Assembly: GCF_014194695.1 (NCBI RefSeq)
Contig: NZ_JACIAH010000008.1
Location: 124,001-188,000 of the forward strand
Direction: 5' to 3'
DNA: 64,000 nucleotides
DNA from: Rhizobium sp. BK399
Lineage (GTDB): Bacteria > Pseudomonadota > Alphaproteobacteria > Rhizobiales > Rhizobiaceae
The notes under the pieces were generated by a model. It made no database searches. It was not told where the DNA came from and worked only from the letters and a program-made list of their open reading frames with translations. A program made the position numbers and the translations under genes. This document shows positions 35,692 to 44,436 of this stretch, piece after piece. The stretch's first letter is position 1. Every line of letters starts with the position of its first letter.

Positions 35692-36177
35692 CTAGTGCAG
35701 CTCGCCAAGCACCACGTAGGTTCTCGCTCGAAGGCCAACCGTCACGAAAACTGCGGATTCACCACTTGCGCAGTCGAGCGGAGCAAAACCCTTCGGCAAC
35801 ATCTCGTCGACTGCCGTGGAAACTTCGTGCTTTGCCAAGACACCTAGTTTCTGAGAACGTTTGAACGACGCAATCTCGATTTCCTCCTTCCCAACGAGCA
35901 CAAATGCGAAGTGGCCCTCGTCTGACGAATAGTTGTTCGCGGCGAGATATTTGTTCGCCCTGACGGCTACCGCATCTTTTGAGTACAATCGATCTTGGTA
36001 GGGCTGAAGCAGGCAAATTGCTTCAAAAGATGGTAGATTCGAAAACTTGGTAGCCTTGCCAATCGGGATTTTCTTGAAGGCGTCTTCATCCAAAGAGCCA
36101 GCGTGGGCGAAAGACCCGTAGGCAATCGATCCAAGTAGAGTCAAAAGGCCAAAAATTCCGACGAAGTGCGCCCGCAT
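35692..36177 (-). CDS. Hypothetical secreted protein
   Basis: 161 residues, ATG with GGAGG five bases upstream. Signal peptide MRAHFVGIFGLLTLLGSIAYGSFAHA, cleavage after AHA. The mature part is mixed alpha/beta with two Cys (AICLLQPY and PLDCASGESAVF) that could form a disulfide. No family recognised. Base composition is less GC-rich than its neighbours. Confidence 0.7.
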   Translation of the reverse strand: MRAHFVGIFGLLTLLGSIAYGSFAHAGSLDEDAFKKIPIGKATKFSNLPSFEAICLLQPYQDRLYSKDAVAVRANKYLAANNYSSDEGHFAFVLVGKEEIEIASFKRSQKLGVLAKHEVSTAVDEMLPKGFAPLDCASGESAVFVTVGLRARTYVVLGELH

Positions 36178-36510
36178 TCACGCCTCCATGACACGACACA
36201 ACCGATTGTTGCCGTAGTTGTCAACACGAACTGTGCCTCTTGGCGGAGACTTACACTGAAGAATCAGATCGTTTGCTGGCGCAGCCTCTCACCGATTCAC
36301 TTGCAGCCTATGGTGTATCTTGGTTCGCATTGAATGCGGACGCCCTTATGGTGGAAACGCTGCCAGCGGTGTCTCCCTGTGCGAACGGGATAAGCCTTTG
36401 CCCAAGGACACCCTTCTGCGGCCCGCTAATGCCTCGATCTCAGCATTTCCCTGCGATCAAATTCTCTGCATCCGGTTCAACATAGGTTGCCAACGATTGC
36501 CTGGCTCCCC
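36178..36510. other. Gap with no recognised gene
   Basis: Two overlapping frames are open but neither has a start signal or motif. Possibly the promoter side of the dead response regulator that follows. Confidence 0.35.
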
Positions 36511-36840
36511 GCGAAGATCGTCGCTATAATTGATGACGACCGGAATTTTCGCGTCGCGTTGGAGGATATGCTCGCGTCGGCTGGGTTATGCGGCTAACTG
36601 TATGGTTCAGGCGAAGATTTCATGTCCAGCAAGGGCTATCTCACATGCGACTGCATTCTCAGCGATCTCCGGATGCCAGGAATGTCTGGAATTGAACTTC
36701 TTCGACGGCTGAGGGAAGGTGGGATCGACCAACCAGTCATCATAGTGAGATCCTATCCGGACCAGTATGCCGCGGCTGTCGCCTTGAGTTTACGAAGACA
36801 TTTCTGGGTTTGGACTAAGCCGAGGGGATTTGTAGGGCGT
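36511..36840 (+). pseudogene. Dead response-regulator receiver domain (FixJ-like)
   Basis: In one frame: AKIVAIIDDDRNFRVALEDMLASAG, an in-frame TAA (36595-36597), then LYGSGEDF, CDCILSDLRMPGMSGIELLRRLREGG with the phosphoacceptor Asp, and QPVIIVRSYPD. The last beta-strand and Lys region is garbled (FWVWTKPRG) and no output domain follows. Inactive. Confidence 0.75.
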
Positions 36841-37245
36841 TCTCATCCAGATAGAGAGCACCGGTCCACTTTGGCCGATTCTCCAGCCCCATTGCTTCAA
36901 GACGTGCCGCCGCATTGCGTAGCAATTCGTGCACCCGGCGCTCATGATTGAGCACCCCGCGACCGGGTTCCAGGTTGCATCCGTCCATTCGATTTCATCA
37001 CCAGCTCCTTATCTCACCCGCATTGTATCACGTTTGGTAAAGAAACTGGTAAAACAGGGTGAAATCGGAGCTGTGTGGCCTCAGCACGTTTGCCGCCAGC
37101 CGGGGATCACGCTGTCGGCCGAGCTTTTCCTTCGGTGATGACCGCTGTTGGCGCATTCTTGCCGATAAGGTAGCAGCGGTAGCTTCGGAACGGTCAACCG
37201 GGTTTGGTCAATGTAGGAGAAAAGTATCGCTCACCTCTCAACGCC
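36841..37245. other. Gap with no recognised gene
   Basis: Between the receiver remnant and nsrR I see no family motif, repeat or clear terminator for nsrR. Confidence 0.35.
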
Positions 37246-37704
37246 TCATGCCGTCGTTAAACGCGCCTCGGGTAACGCTAGCAGGCTTCGCAGTGGGGCC
37301 GATGGTTTAGTCAAGTCTGCAAGCGTGTATTCATCGAGGATATCGAGAAAAGCAGCGGCTGCGGAGGCGAGCGCCCGTTTGAGTACGCAAGCTGGCTGGA
37401 TTGCGCACACGCGTTCGGCACCTTCTTCCATGCATGGAACGATCGCGAAATCGGGCTCGGACGCGCGGACAATTTCGCCGACACCGATCGTCGAAGCGTC
37501 GCGCGCGAGTCGCATGCCGCCTTGGCGACCGCGCACCGTCTCGATGAACCCCTTGAGACCAAGCTCATGTGTGATCTTCATGAGGTGAGCCTTCGAGATG
37601 TCATAGGCGTCGGCGATCTCCGAGATTGTCGAGAGGCGTTCCCTGTTGAGGGAGAGATACATCATCAACCGCAATGCGTAGTCGGAATAGACGGTCAACC
37701 GCAT
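37246..37704 (-). CDS. nsrR: Nitric-oxide-sensing Rrf2-family repressor (NsrR)
   Basis: 152 residues from the ATG at 37704 (MRLTVYSDYALRL, the classic NsrR opening; a longer frame upstream is discounted). Winged helix with TISEIADAYDISKAHLMKITHELG and the Rrf2 wing GRQGGMRLARD. Three Cys for the iron-sulfur cluster in C-X8-C-X5-C (about residues 93-109). NO damages the cluster and releases repression. Lies just downstream of hmp on the same strand, with its own promoter and NsrR-like operator between them. Confidence 0.93.
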   Translation of the reverse strand: MRLTVYSDYALRLMMYLSLNRERLSTISEIADAYDISKAHLMKITHELGLKGFIETVRGRQGGMRLARDASTIGVGEIVRASEPDFAIVPCMEEGAERVCAIQPACVLKRALASAAAAFLDILDEYTLADLTKPSAPLRSLLALPEARLTTA

Positions 37705-37735
37705 GTTCGAACACTCGAGATTGGAAGGTTCCCTT

Positions 37736-37763
37736 ATTATAAGATGCCTCCTCAATGTATCAA
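37736..37763 (-). promoter_or_regulatory. nsrR promoter with overlapping NsrR-like operator
   Basis: On the minus strand TTGATA (37758-37763) and TATAAT (37736-37741) are 16 bases apart, a near-consensus sigma-70 promoter 32 bases before nsrR. Overlapping it at 37741-37763 is an 11-1-11 dyad (half sites TTGATACATTG and GGAGGCATCTT) that by my count matches 15 of 22 positions of the known NsrR consensus AAGATGYATTT-N-AAATRCATCTT. Autoregulation is inferred. Confidence 0.65.
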
Positions 37764-37799
37764 TTGCGGGGAGGGCATTCATGTCCTCCCCGCAACATC

Positions 37800-39011
37800 T
37801 CAGGCGGCGGCAAGTTCTTCGGCCGGCCCGAAGAACTCAAAGTGGATGCGTTCCGGAGGCACGCCTGCTTTCGCGAGGCCATTCACAAACGCTGCGAGGA
37901 AAGCCTTTGGCCCGCATAGGTAAAAGTCCGCCTCGGCAAAAGGCGTGTTCGCCGCAAGCCAGTCGACGGTGATATAGCCGTGGTGGTCGAAGTGGACGCC
38001 GTGTTCATCGGCTTCGTGTGGTACGCCATAGAAAATCGCCGTTCTGACATGGGGGCGGCCGTCGGATAGCCTGCGAACGTGGTCACCCATCGCGTGGACG
38101 CGGCCGTCCTGTGCGCCGTGTACGTAGTGGACCGGAAGTTCGACGCCGCTGTCGACAATAGTTTCAAGCATGCTGACCATCGGTGTAAGGCCGACCCCGC
38201 CGCTCAGCAGGACGACCGGACGCTCGGGGCGTTCGGGCAAATGGAAGTCGCCGGTTGGTGGCGCGACCTCGATCAGGTCGCCTTCCTCGACGACGTCGTG
38301 GAGATGTTTGGAGACCTTCCCATTGTCCTCGCGCTTGACCGAAATGCGATAGGTTTCACCGTTCGGAGCGGACGAAATGCTGTAGTTGCGGCGTTGCGGT
38401 GGTAAGCCGGGAACGGAAATCTTGAAGGTCAGGTACTGTCCCGGCCTGTGGCCGACGACTGGGCCGCCGTCCACAGGCTCCAGAACAAACGAGGTGATGA
38501 CGTCGCTTTCCGGGCGCTTCGTCGCCACCCTGAACTGACGCCAGCCGTTCCATCCTCCTTCGGAGGCCTTGAGGTAATCGTAAATCTGTTTCTCACGGCC
38601 GATCAGGATGTCGGCCAGAAACCAAAATGCCTCGCTCCATGCGCCGAGGATGTCGTCTGAGGCGGCGTCGCCCAGGATTTCCTTGATTGCACCAAGCAGA
38701 GCGGTCGCCACGTGAGGATAGTGCTCGGGTAAGATATGCAGACCGACATGCTTCTGCGCGATACGTTCGACCGCGGGGCCGAGCGCGGCGAGGTTGTCGA
38801 TGTTCTGTGCATAGGCGAGGATCGCGTGGGCAAGGGCCTTTGTCTGCCGGCCGTCGTCGCCTTGATTCGATTGATTGAACATTTCCCTCACAGCAGGGTC
38901 CGCGAACAGGCGCTTGTACATCGCTGCTGTGATCGTCGTCCCGCGGGCTACGAGCGCTGGGACCGTAGCTCTGACGATCGATTTGGTTTTCTCGCTCAAT
39001 GGTTCCGACAT
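37800..39011 (-). CDS. hmp: Flavohemoglobin, nitric oxide dioxygenase (Hmp)
   Basis: 403 residues: globin domain (about 1-140, proximal His in RIAQKHVGLHI), FAD-binding domain (about 150-260, RRNYSISSAPNG) and NAD-binding domain (about 265-395, VVLLSGGVGLTPMVSML and DFYLCGPKAFL). Converts NO to nitrate with O2 and NAD(P)H in the cytoplasm. GGAG lies eight bases before the ATG. An NsrR-like operator sits about 53 bases upstream, and nsrR follows. Confidence 0.96.
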   Translation of the reverse strand: MSEPLSEKTKSIVRATVPALVARGTTITAAMYKRLFADPAVREMFNQSNQGDDGRQTKALAHAILAYAQNIDNLAALGPAVERIAQKHVGLHILPEHYPHVATALLGAIKEILGDAASDDILGAWSEAFWFLADILIGREKQIYDYLKASEGGWNGWRQFRVATKRPESDVITSFVLEPVDGGPVVGHRPGQYLTFKISVPGLPPQRRNYSISSAPNGETYRISVKREDNGKVSKHLHDVVEEGDLIEVAPPTGDFHLPERPERPVVLLSGGVGLTPMVSMLETIVDSGVELPVHYVHGAQDGRVHAMGDHVRRLSDGRPHVRTAIFYGVPHEADEHGVHFDHHGYITVDWLAANTPFAEADFYLCGPKAFLAAFVNGLAKAGVPPERIHFEFFGPAEELAAA

Positions 39012-39063
39012 GCTGATCTCCGTTCTGGCTGTGATTGGCCGGTGGCGAAGATTTACGAGCTTA

Positions 39064-39086
39064 AAGATACATCTGCAATATATGTT
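39064..39086 (-). promoter_or_regulatory. NsrR-like operator upstream of hmp
   Basis: 11-1-11 dyad on the minus strand with half sites AACATATATTG and AGATGTATCTT, by my count 17 of 22 matches to the NsrR consensus. A weak promoter pair TTGCAG and TAAATC, 17 bases apart, overlaps it. Confidence 0.6.
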
Positions 39087-39136
39087 TTAGTTCGTGTGCC
39101 GTTCTGTCGCAGCGGCACGTTGAGGGGACCAAGCGG

Positions 39137-39487
39137 CTATCGTGGCATTTCTGCCCTGATCCAATCCGTGATTGATTGATGCTTAGGGTGCCAGCCCAGG
39201 CGCTCCCTGGCTATGCGGCCCCGAACTCGACTGTTCGAACCGCGAGTGAGGACGGCCATCTCGCGTCCCCAGGTCTCGATCGCGCTGTCTCGCGAAATCG
39301 GGGATGCGGCACCGAGGGCGAGGCGGTCGGCGATTGCCCGAACGACATTGCCGAGTTCTTCCTCTCCGCTCTCGACATACATGAACGTTCCCGCCTCTGC
39401 CTTATGAAAGGCGAGAACGTAAAGGTCCGCGACATCGGCGATGTGGGCGTTTGACCAGCGGTTCGTCAGGTTGACGGGGCTGGACAT
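39137..39487 (-). pseudogene. C-terminal fragment of an NAD-dependent epimerase/SDR
   Basis: 116 residues resembling only the last third of an extended SDR of the nucleoside-diphosphate-sugar epimerase kind: NRWSNAHIADVADLYVLAFHKAEAG, then ETWGREMAVLTRGSNSRVRGRIARERLGWHP. The Rossmann fold and catalytic Tyr are missing and no start signal is seen. A truncated leftover. Confidence 0.75.
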
Positions 39488-39505
39488 CTACAGCGGGCGG
39501 CGTGG

Positions 39506-39640
39506 AAAAAAAGAGGGCCTCGGAAGACCAGGGCCCTAATTGTGAGGTTTAAACCTCCAGAGGGGAACAGCAAACGCGTGGCTACTGGGAGGAGAGCCAA
39601 ATGCACTTGCTGCATGGTTTGTGCGCTTTTCCCGCGCGGG
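39506..39640 (-). ncRNA. Candidate trans-acting small RNA with anti-Shine-Dalgarno loop
   Basis: Minus-strand unit of about 135 bases. It ends in a GC-rich hairpin (AGGGCC/GGCCCT, 39514-39519 with 39532-39537) followed by seven T's (39506-39512). Upstream hairpins: TGGCT/AGCCA (39579-39583, 39595-39599) whose loop displays CTCCTCCC, and a palindrome GAGGTTTAAACCTC (39544-39557). A TATAGT hexamer (39646-39651) could be the -10 box. The CU-rich loop recalls rhizobial alpha-r14-type sRNAs that block ribosome-binding sites; family membership is a guess. No -35 box is evident. Confidence 0.45.
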
Positions 39641-39651
39641 GCACAACTATA

Positions 39652-40114
39652 CCTGAGGATGGTTGCGGCGGGTCGGAGGGTGCCTATCCTCCCGCGATCC
39701 GAATCTAAGGTCACGCTGATCACCGATGTTGCAATCTTCTCTTTCTAAAATCGTCTGATCAAGGGGCGCTGGTTGAGCCATTTCACCGACCGGTGTACTT
39801 GCGTCTCCGTCACCGATCGCTGCTACTTCCGCTTCACGATGCCGCCCAGAACGCCGGCTTGAAGATAAAGCTGAATGGTTAGTGCATTGACACCAGCACC
39901 TTGATTAGATTTCTCGATGCAGTCTTGATAGTGCCGCTGTGTCGGGAAGGGGCGCTGAGCGCCAATAGTCGAGCGTGGCATCTGCGCTAAGCGGTCGCGA
40001 GCATTTTCAGCAATCGCACTCTGAGATAGCAAGCAGAATGATACCTCTGCCGCGTTGCATCCCACGTTGATTGTCATATCATCCGGGCTTCAGCATGCGA
40101 TCGATGGTGTCTGG
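39652..40114. other. Gap upstream of the first AraC gene
   Basis: About 460 bases. Apart from the candidate small-RNA promoter at its left end, I see a minus-strand open frame of 84 codons (39823-40077) without a ribosome-binding site or family match. Confidence 0.35.
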
Positions 40115-41023
40115 ATGTCGGGGAGTGGGGGCTACGGAGACGGATTTGGGCAGCGCCTTGGTGCGCAGGCCGCGTCTTATGTGAGCAGAGGGCTTCGAAA
40201 GTCCACCTTGGCCGTCACTGAATTGCGGTACGACAATCCAAGCTTCGAGCTATCTAATCCGCCAAAAGAAGAAGATGCCTTCATGGTGGGGCACTATCTC
40301 GTTAACTGTCCCAAGTACCTCTATTGGGAGGGGGGCATAGCCGCTAAATCATCGGCTATCGGGCAGGGCGAGACGATCATCTACGACCTCAAGCGAAAGC
40401 CGACGTTTCTCCTCAACCACGCCTTCCACACTGTCCACTATTACTTCTCGCGTGAGGCATTGAACGCAATCTCCGAGGAAGCGGGAGCGCCACGCATCGA
40501 CGAGCTTCGTTACAGTCCTGCGGTCGCGAGCGACGACCCCGTGATGAGGTATATGTCGGCCGGTCTGCTGCCGTTTTTTGAGCGACCAAACGAAGCGAGC
40601 GTGCTCTTTATGGACCACGTAATGTTGGCGATAGGAATTCATGTCGCCACGCGTTACGGCGGCATGCTGCCGAAGAGCGAAACTACTCGGGGTGGACTCG
40701 CGCCTTGGCAGGAGAAGCGGGCGAAGGAAATGATCGGCGCGAGCCTTGGTGATCAATTACCGCTCGCGCTGGTTGCGGGTGAGTGTGGTGTTTCGACTCG
40801 ACATTTCTCCCGAGCATTCCGACAGTCGGTAGGTCTTTCGCCGCATCAATGGCTGACGCAGTGCCGCGTAGGCCACGCGAAGCGGCTGCTAGCTGTCGAA
40901 GAATTCAACTTGGCACAGGTGGCTTTCGCATGTGGCTTTGCCGATCAGAGCCATTTCACGCGCGTGTTCACGGCAATCACCGGAAACAGCCCAGGCGCAT
41001 GGCGGCGTGCGAACGCACGGTGA
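40115..41023 (+). CDS. AraC-family regulator, paralog 1
   Basis: 302 residues from the ATG at 40115, which aligns its N-terminus (GGYGDGFGQRLGAQAASYVSRGLRKSTLAVTELRY) with two other AraC proteins in this window; the frame is open upstream from a TTG at 40055. N-terminal effector domain (about 1-190), then two C-terminal helix-turn-helix motifs (LPLALVAGECGVSTRHFSRAFRQSVG and FNLAQVAFACGFADQSHFTRVF, ending SPGAWRRANAR). Member of a four-gene paralog set around the hemA/catalase genes; likely regulates some of them. Confidence 0.9.
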   Translation: MSGSGGYGDGFGQRLGAQAASYVSRGLRKSTLAVTELRYDNPSFELSNPPKEEDAFMVGHYLVNCPKYLYWEGGIAAKSSAIGQGETIIYDLKRKPTFLLNHAFHTVHYYFSREALNAISEEAGAPRIDELRYSPAVASDDPVMRYMSAGLLPFFERPNEASVLFMDHVMLAIGIHVATRYGGMLPKSETTRGGLAPWQEKRAKEMIGASLGDQLPLALVAGECGVSTRHFSRAFRQSVGLSPHQWLTQCRVGHAKRLLAVEEFNLAQVAFACGFADQSHFTRVFTAITGNSPGAWRRANAR

Positions 41024-41185
41024 TCTGGGATGTCCGCCCGTCCCGTGGCCCGATTCAGCACAGCTTGACCAAATCCGGCAATAACTTACCCCGGTTCGAG
41101 GGATAGCCTCACTGCCACGGCGCGAACGCTGGTCCGTCGCAAGAGGAGATTATGACAAAACTCAGCGGACCCACCGTCCCTCTTC

Positions 41186-41568
41186 TTGCTCCATTGGACA
41201 CCCCTGGTCCGGAGGCTGTCGGCAATCGCGCTGCTGGTGATCTTCACGGCAGCCGTCTATCCCTTCGGCCGGACGGACCTGATCGGCCACGGTCCGATCA
41301 TGGCGATTTTGGTGGCCGTCGCCTCCGACGGGCGCCGCGAAACGGTCTTCCTTTCGGCGATCAAATGCTAATACCGGCTGGACTTGCGGTGTCGGTGGCC
41401 GTGGTCATACGCCCCTACTGGGGCCAGCACATTGTCTTCTATGCCCCGGACACCTTCACAGGCCCGGGGCACAATGGACAGATCGACCCGTTCCCACAAC
41501 GTCGAATTTCCGCAAATGCCGGAGTCCAATCTGGGATTCGGAGGGCTCCGACAAGGTCGACCGACTGA
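41186..41568 (+). pseudogene. Frameshifted small membrane protein
   Basis: Frame one gives MLHWTPLVRRLSAIALLVIFTAAVYPFGRTDLIG...RRETVFLSAIK and stops at 41369. Shifting by one frame continues LIPAGLAVSVAVVIRPYWGQHIVFYA and TFTGPGHNGQIDPF. Two hydrophobic segments, no family recognised. One frameshift near 41365 is enough to explain the break. The ribosome-binding site is weak. Confidence 0.4.
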
Positions 41569-41752
41569 GAACCTCACCCATCTTGCCATGGACATCGCGC
41601 CGCTCACCGGTCTTCGGGCGGGCGGCAAAGATCGCTTCGACCGTACGCCTTCAATGGCCGGATTAGGCAAAGCAGGGCCGGTCCCTTCCATCCACCTCTT
41701 CGGGCCGCGCCTAAAGTCAGCCTCTCATCAAATGGAAACCAGGGAGCGGAGA

Positions 41753-42967
41753 ATGGATTTTGAGGCGTTTTTCAGCGAGCGGCTGCAAGGCCTCCGCCAT
41801 GAGGGCAGATACAGGGTCTTTGCCGACCTCGAGCGCAGTAGCGGATCGTTCCCGCGCGCGACCTTGCACTTGCCCGGAGGGTCACGGGATGTGACCGTCT
41901 GGTGCTCCAACGACTATCTCGGGATGGGACAGCATCCGGCGGTCGCCACAGCCATGAAGGAGGCGATTGATGGATCCGGCGCAGGCGCGGGCGGCACGCG
42001 CAACATCTCCGGCACCAATCATTGCCACGTCCTTCTCGAACGCGAACTCGCGGACCTGCACGGCAAGCAGTCGGCGCTGCTGTTCAATTCCGGCTATATG
42101 TCCAATTGGGCAACCCTTTTGACGCTTGGGTCGCAGATACCAGGGCTGATCATCTTCTCCGACGGCTCTAACCACGCCTCGATGATCGAAGGCATTCGCC
42201 ATGCCGGATGCGAGCGCATTGTCTGGCGACACAACGACCTCGCCGACCTTGAGGCAAGATTGCGCACGGCCGACCCTCGCGCGCCCAAGATGATCGCGTT
42301 CGAGTCCGTCTACTCGATGGACGGCGACATAGCCCCTGTGAGGGAAATTTGCGATCTCGCCGACAAGTACGGTGCGATGACGTATCTCGACGAGGTCCAC
42401 GCGGTCGGGATGTACGGGCCGCACGGCGGCGGCATCGCCGAAGGCGAGGGATTGTTGGACCGTCTGACCGTAATCGAGGGGACGCTCGCGAAGGCGTACG
42501 GCGTGATGGGCGGCTATATCGCGGCGTCGGCGGCGCTTTGCGACTTCGTCCGCTCGTTTGCGTCCGGGTTCATCTTCACCACAGCGTTACCGCCGGCCGT
42601 CGCGGCGGGAGCACTCGCGTCTGTCCGGCATCTAAAGGTCAGCCCGTTCGAACGAGCTCGTCACCAGGATCGCGTCCGCAAGCTGCGCGTCCTGCTCGAC
42701 CGCAACGGTATCCCGCATCTTGGTAATCCCAGCCACATTGTCCCGGTGATGGTAGGCGACGCCGCCAAATGCAAATGGGTATCAGACATCCTCGTCCGCG
42801 ACTTCGGCGTCTACGTGCAGCCGATCAACTATCCGACAGTCCCTCGGAAAAGCGAGCGCCTGCGGATCACGCCCACGCCGCTACACACCGACGCCGACAT
42901 CGCCCATCTCGTCGATGCGCTCGGGTCGCTCTGGGCGCGGTGTGCGCTCTCCGTCGCCGCCGCCTGA
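41753..42967 (+). CDS. hemA: 5-aminolevulinate synthase (C4 pathway), HemA paralog
   Basis: PLP enzyme that condenses glycine and succinyl-CoA to 5-aminolevulinate, the first step of heme synthesis in alphaproteobacteria. 404 residues from the ATG at 41753, the length of rhizobial HemA. Conserved throughout: VWCSNDYLGMGQHP, GAGAGGTRNISGTNH, SDGSNHASMIEGIRH, ESVYSMDGDIAP, YLDEVHAVGMYGPHGGG, and the PLP Lys in IEGTLAKAYGVMGGY (usually GTLGKAFG, so two conservative changes beside it). It is followed by an acyltransferase-like gene and heme-protein genes, which suggests a dedicated copy rather than the housekeeping gene. Confidence 0.93.
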   Translation: MDFEAFFSERLQGLRHEGRYRVFADLERSSGSFPRATLHLPGGSRDVTVWCSNDYLGMGQHPAVATAMKEAIDGSGAGAGGTRNISGTNHCHVLLERELADLHGKQSALLFNSGYMSNWATLLTLGSQIPGLIIFSDGSNHASMIEGIRHAGCERIVWRHNDLADLEARLRTADPRAPKMIAFESVYSMDGDIAPVREICDLADKYGAMTYLDEVHAVGMYGPHGGGIAEGEGLLDRLTVIEGTLAKAYGVMGGYIAASAALCDFVRSFASGFIFTTALPPAVAAGALASVRHLKVSPFERARHQDRVRKLRVLLDRNGIPHLGNPSHIVPVMVGDAAKCKWVSDILVRDFGVYVQPINYPTVPRKSERLRITPTPLHTDADIAHLVDALGSLWARCALSVAAA

Positions 42968-43013
42968 TCTCCTCTCGTTATTGAGCGTGCGATCATACAA
43001 AGAAGGAAAGACC

Positions 43014-44273
43014 ATGTATCAGCAAGTGAGCCATCCACACTCGGGGCCTCAGGATGCCACGCTGTTGCGTCCGCTTGGCCCAGTGGAGCAGTATTTCTGG
43101 CTCAGCGACCAGAACAGCCCGAAGCATTTCTGCATGACCTTGCATGTCTCGGGAAGCACGACCGTCCAATGCTGGCGAGAGGCTCTGGAGGCCGTCCGGC
43201 TCCGACATCCGCTTTTGCGGGCGACAATCGACCGCGACGAGTTCGGCATGCCAAGCTTTTACCAGCTTGAAGGATATCAGATCCCGTTGAAGGTAATCGA
43301 GGCCGAGCCTCCCCATGATTGGCAGAATGCGGTTTCCAACGAACTGATGGAGCCGTTCCCGCAGATCGCTGCTCCGCTCACACGGGCTATGTTGTTTCAT
43401 TCCGCCGGCCATACCACATTGGTGTTTACAGCGCACCACGCTGTGGCCGACGGAATGTCGATCGCGTTCGTGCTTCGCGACCTGCTCGAGGTGATAGGAG
43501 GGGGTGAACTCTCCAAGCTCCACCTGCCTCCGGCCCAGGAGGAGATCGCCGCTGCATGGCATGTGGACGTCGCCGACGCTGATCCTCCGTCGATTTCCTC
43601 GTCAGCCCATATGCTCAATCGCCATCAGGGACGACCAAAAGTGTCGGGCTTACGTCTGTCGCATGACCTCTCCACCAAGATCAGGACGACCGCTCGCACC
43701 TGGGGGACGACCGTTCACGGCGCTCTTCTCTCGGCAATCATCTTGGCTGGACGAAAGCTTTCGAGCAGGTGGAGCGACACTGCGGTGCGCGCCGTGTCCC
43801 CGGTCAATCTGCGCTCTACGCTCGGGATTGCCGACGACTGTGTCGTCTCAATCGTCTTCCCGATCGGGGCATACGCGCCGGCGTCGGAGAGCGGGCTTTG
43901 GGATTTAGCCAAGACCATCCGCTACGATCTCGCGCCCATGAAGAGCCGCGAGGCAATCGTCGAGGCGTTCGGCGCGTTTCAGAGCATCGCGGATTTGTCG
44001 CCGTCGGTGGCGGAGCTCGCGGCGATAGAGCTGCAGGCTTGCGCTTGCGAGATGATGCTGTCGAATCTGGGCGAAGCGCCGTTGGCGGATGTCTACGGCC
44101 AAGTCCGGGTCGAGGCTTTGTGGGGACCATCTGTGTTCGTCGGCATCGAAGGCGAACAGATGGTCGGTGCCGCCACAGTGCGCGGACAAATCCATCTCCT
44201 GCATGCGAGCTTCACGCCGATTCCGGACTTGCTAGAGACCGTAGAAGAAATGCTCCGACATGCCGTTGTCTGA
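43014..44273 (+). CDS. Condensation-domain-like acyltransferase
   Basis: 419 residues, AAGGAAAG before the ATG. The CoA-dependent acyltransferase/condensation motif HHAVADGMS (HHxxxDG, about residue 142) is intact, with the N-terminal RPLGPVEQYFWLSDQNSPKHFCM and the later SPVNLRSTLGIADDCV and LSNLGEAPL segments typical of PapA5/alcohol acetyltransferase-like proteins. It would join an acyl group to an alcohol or amine. Stand-alone, with no adenylation or carrier domain. Placed 46 bases after hemA, so probably co-transcribed; whether it acts on an aminolevulinate-derived compound is speculation. Confidence 0.8.
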   Translation: MYQQVSHPHSGPQDATLLRPLGPVEQYFWLSDQNSPKHFCMTLHVSGSTTVQCWREALEAVRLRHPLLRATIDRDEFGMPSFYQLEGYQIPLKVIEAEPPHDWQNAVSNELMEPFPQIAAPLTRAMLFHSAGHTTLVFTAHHAVADGMSIAFVLRDLLEVIGGGELSKLHLPPAQEEIAAAWHVDVADADPPSISSSAHMLNRHQGRPKVSGLRLSHDLSTKIRTTARTWGTTVHGALLSAIILAGRKLSSRWSDTAVRAVSPVNLRSTLGIADDCVVSIVFPIGAYAPASESGLWDLAKTIRYDLAPMKSREAIVEAFGAFQSIADLSPSVAELAAIELQACACEMMLSNLGEAPLADVYGQVRVEALWGPSVFVGIEGEQMVGAATVRGQIHLLHASFTPIPDLLETVEEMLRHAVV

Positions 44274-44436
44274 AAATGACGCAGCGGAATCGATTTTGTC
44301 CTTTTTTGACAAAACGGCGTCGCCGAGTTCATGAAAAACGGATGAGGACTATTACGATGCTTTCCAACATCGCCTCGGCCTCGCCATACCATCGCGCGAC
44401 GCCGGAGCGATATCCTTCGTATATTGGGAGATGAGG

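Noticed and set aside
35485..35847. Plus-strand frame of 120 codons
   Set aside because: Low-complexity N-terminus and overlap with the better supported secreted protein on the other strand.
39823..40077. Minus-strand frame of 84 codons divergent from the first AraC gene
   Set aside because: No Shine-Dalgarno sequence and no recognisable fold; kept only as a remark in the gap entry.
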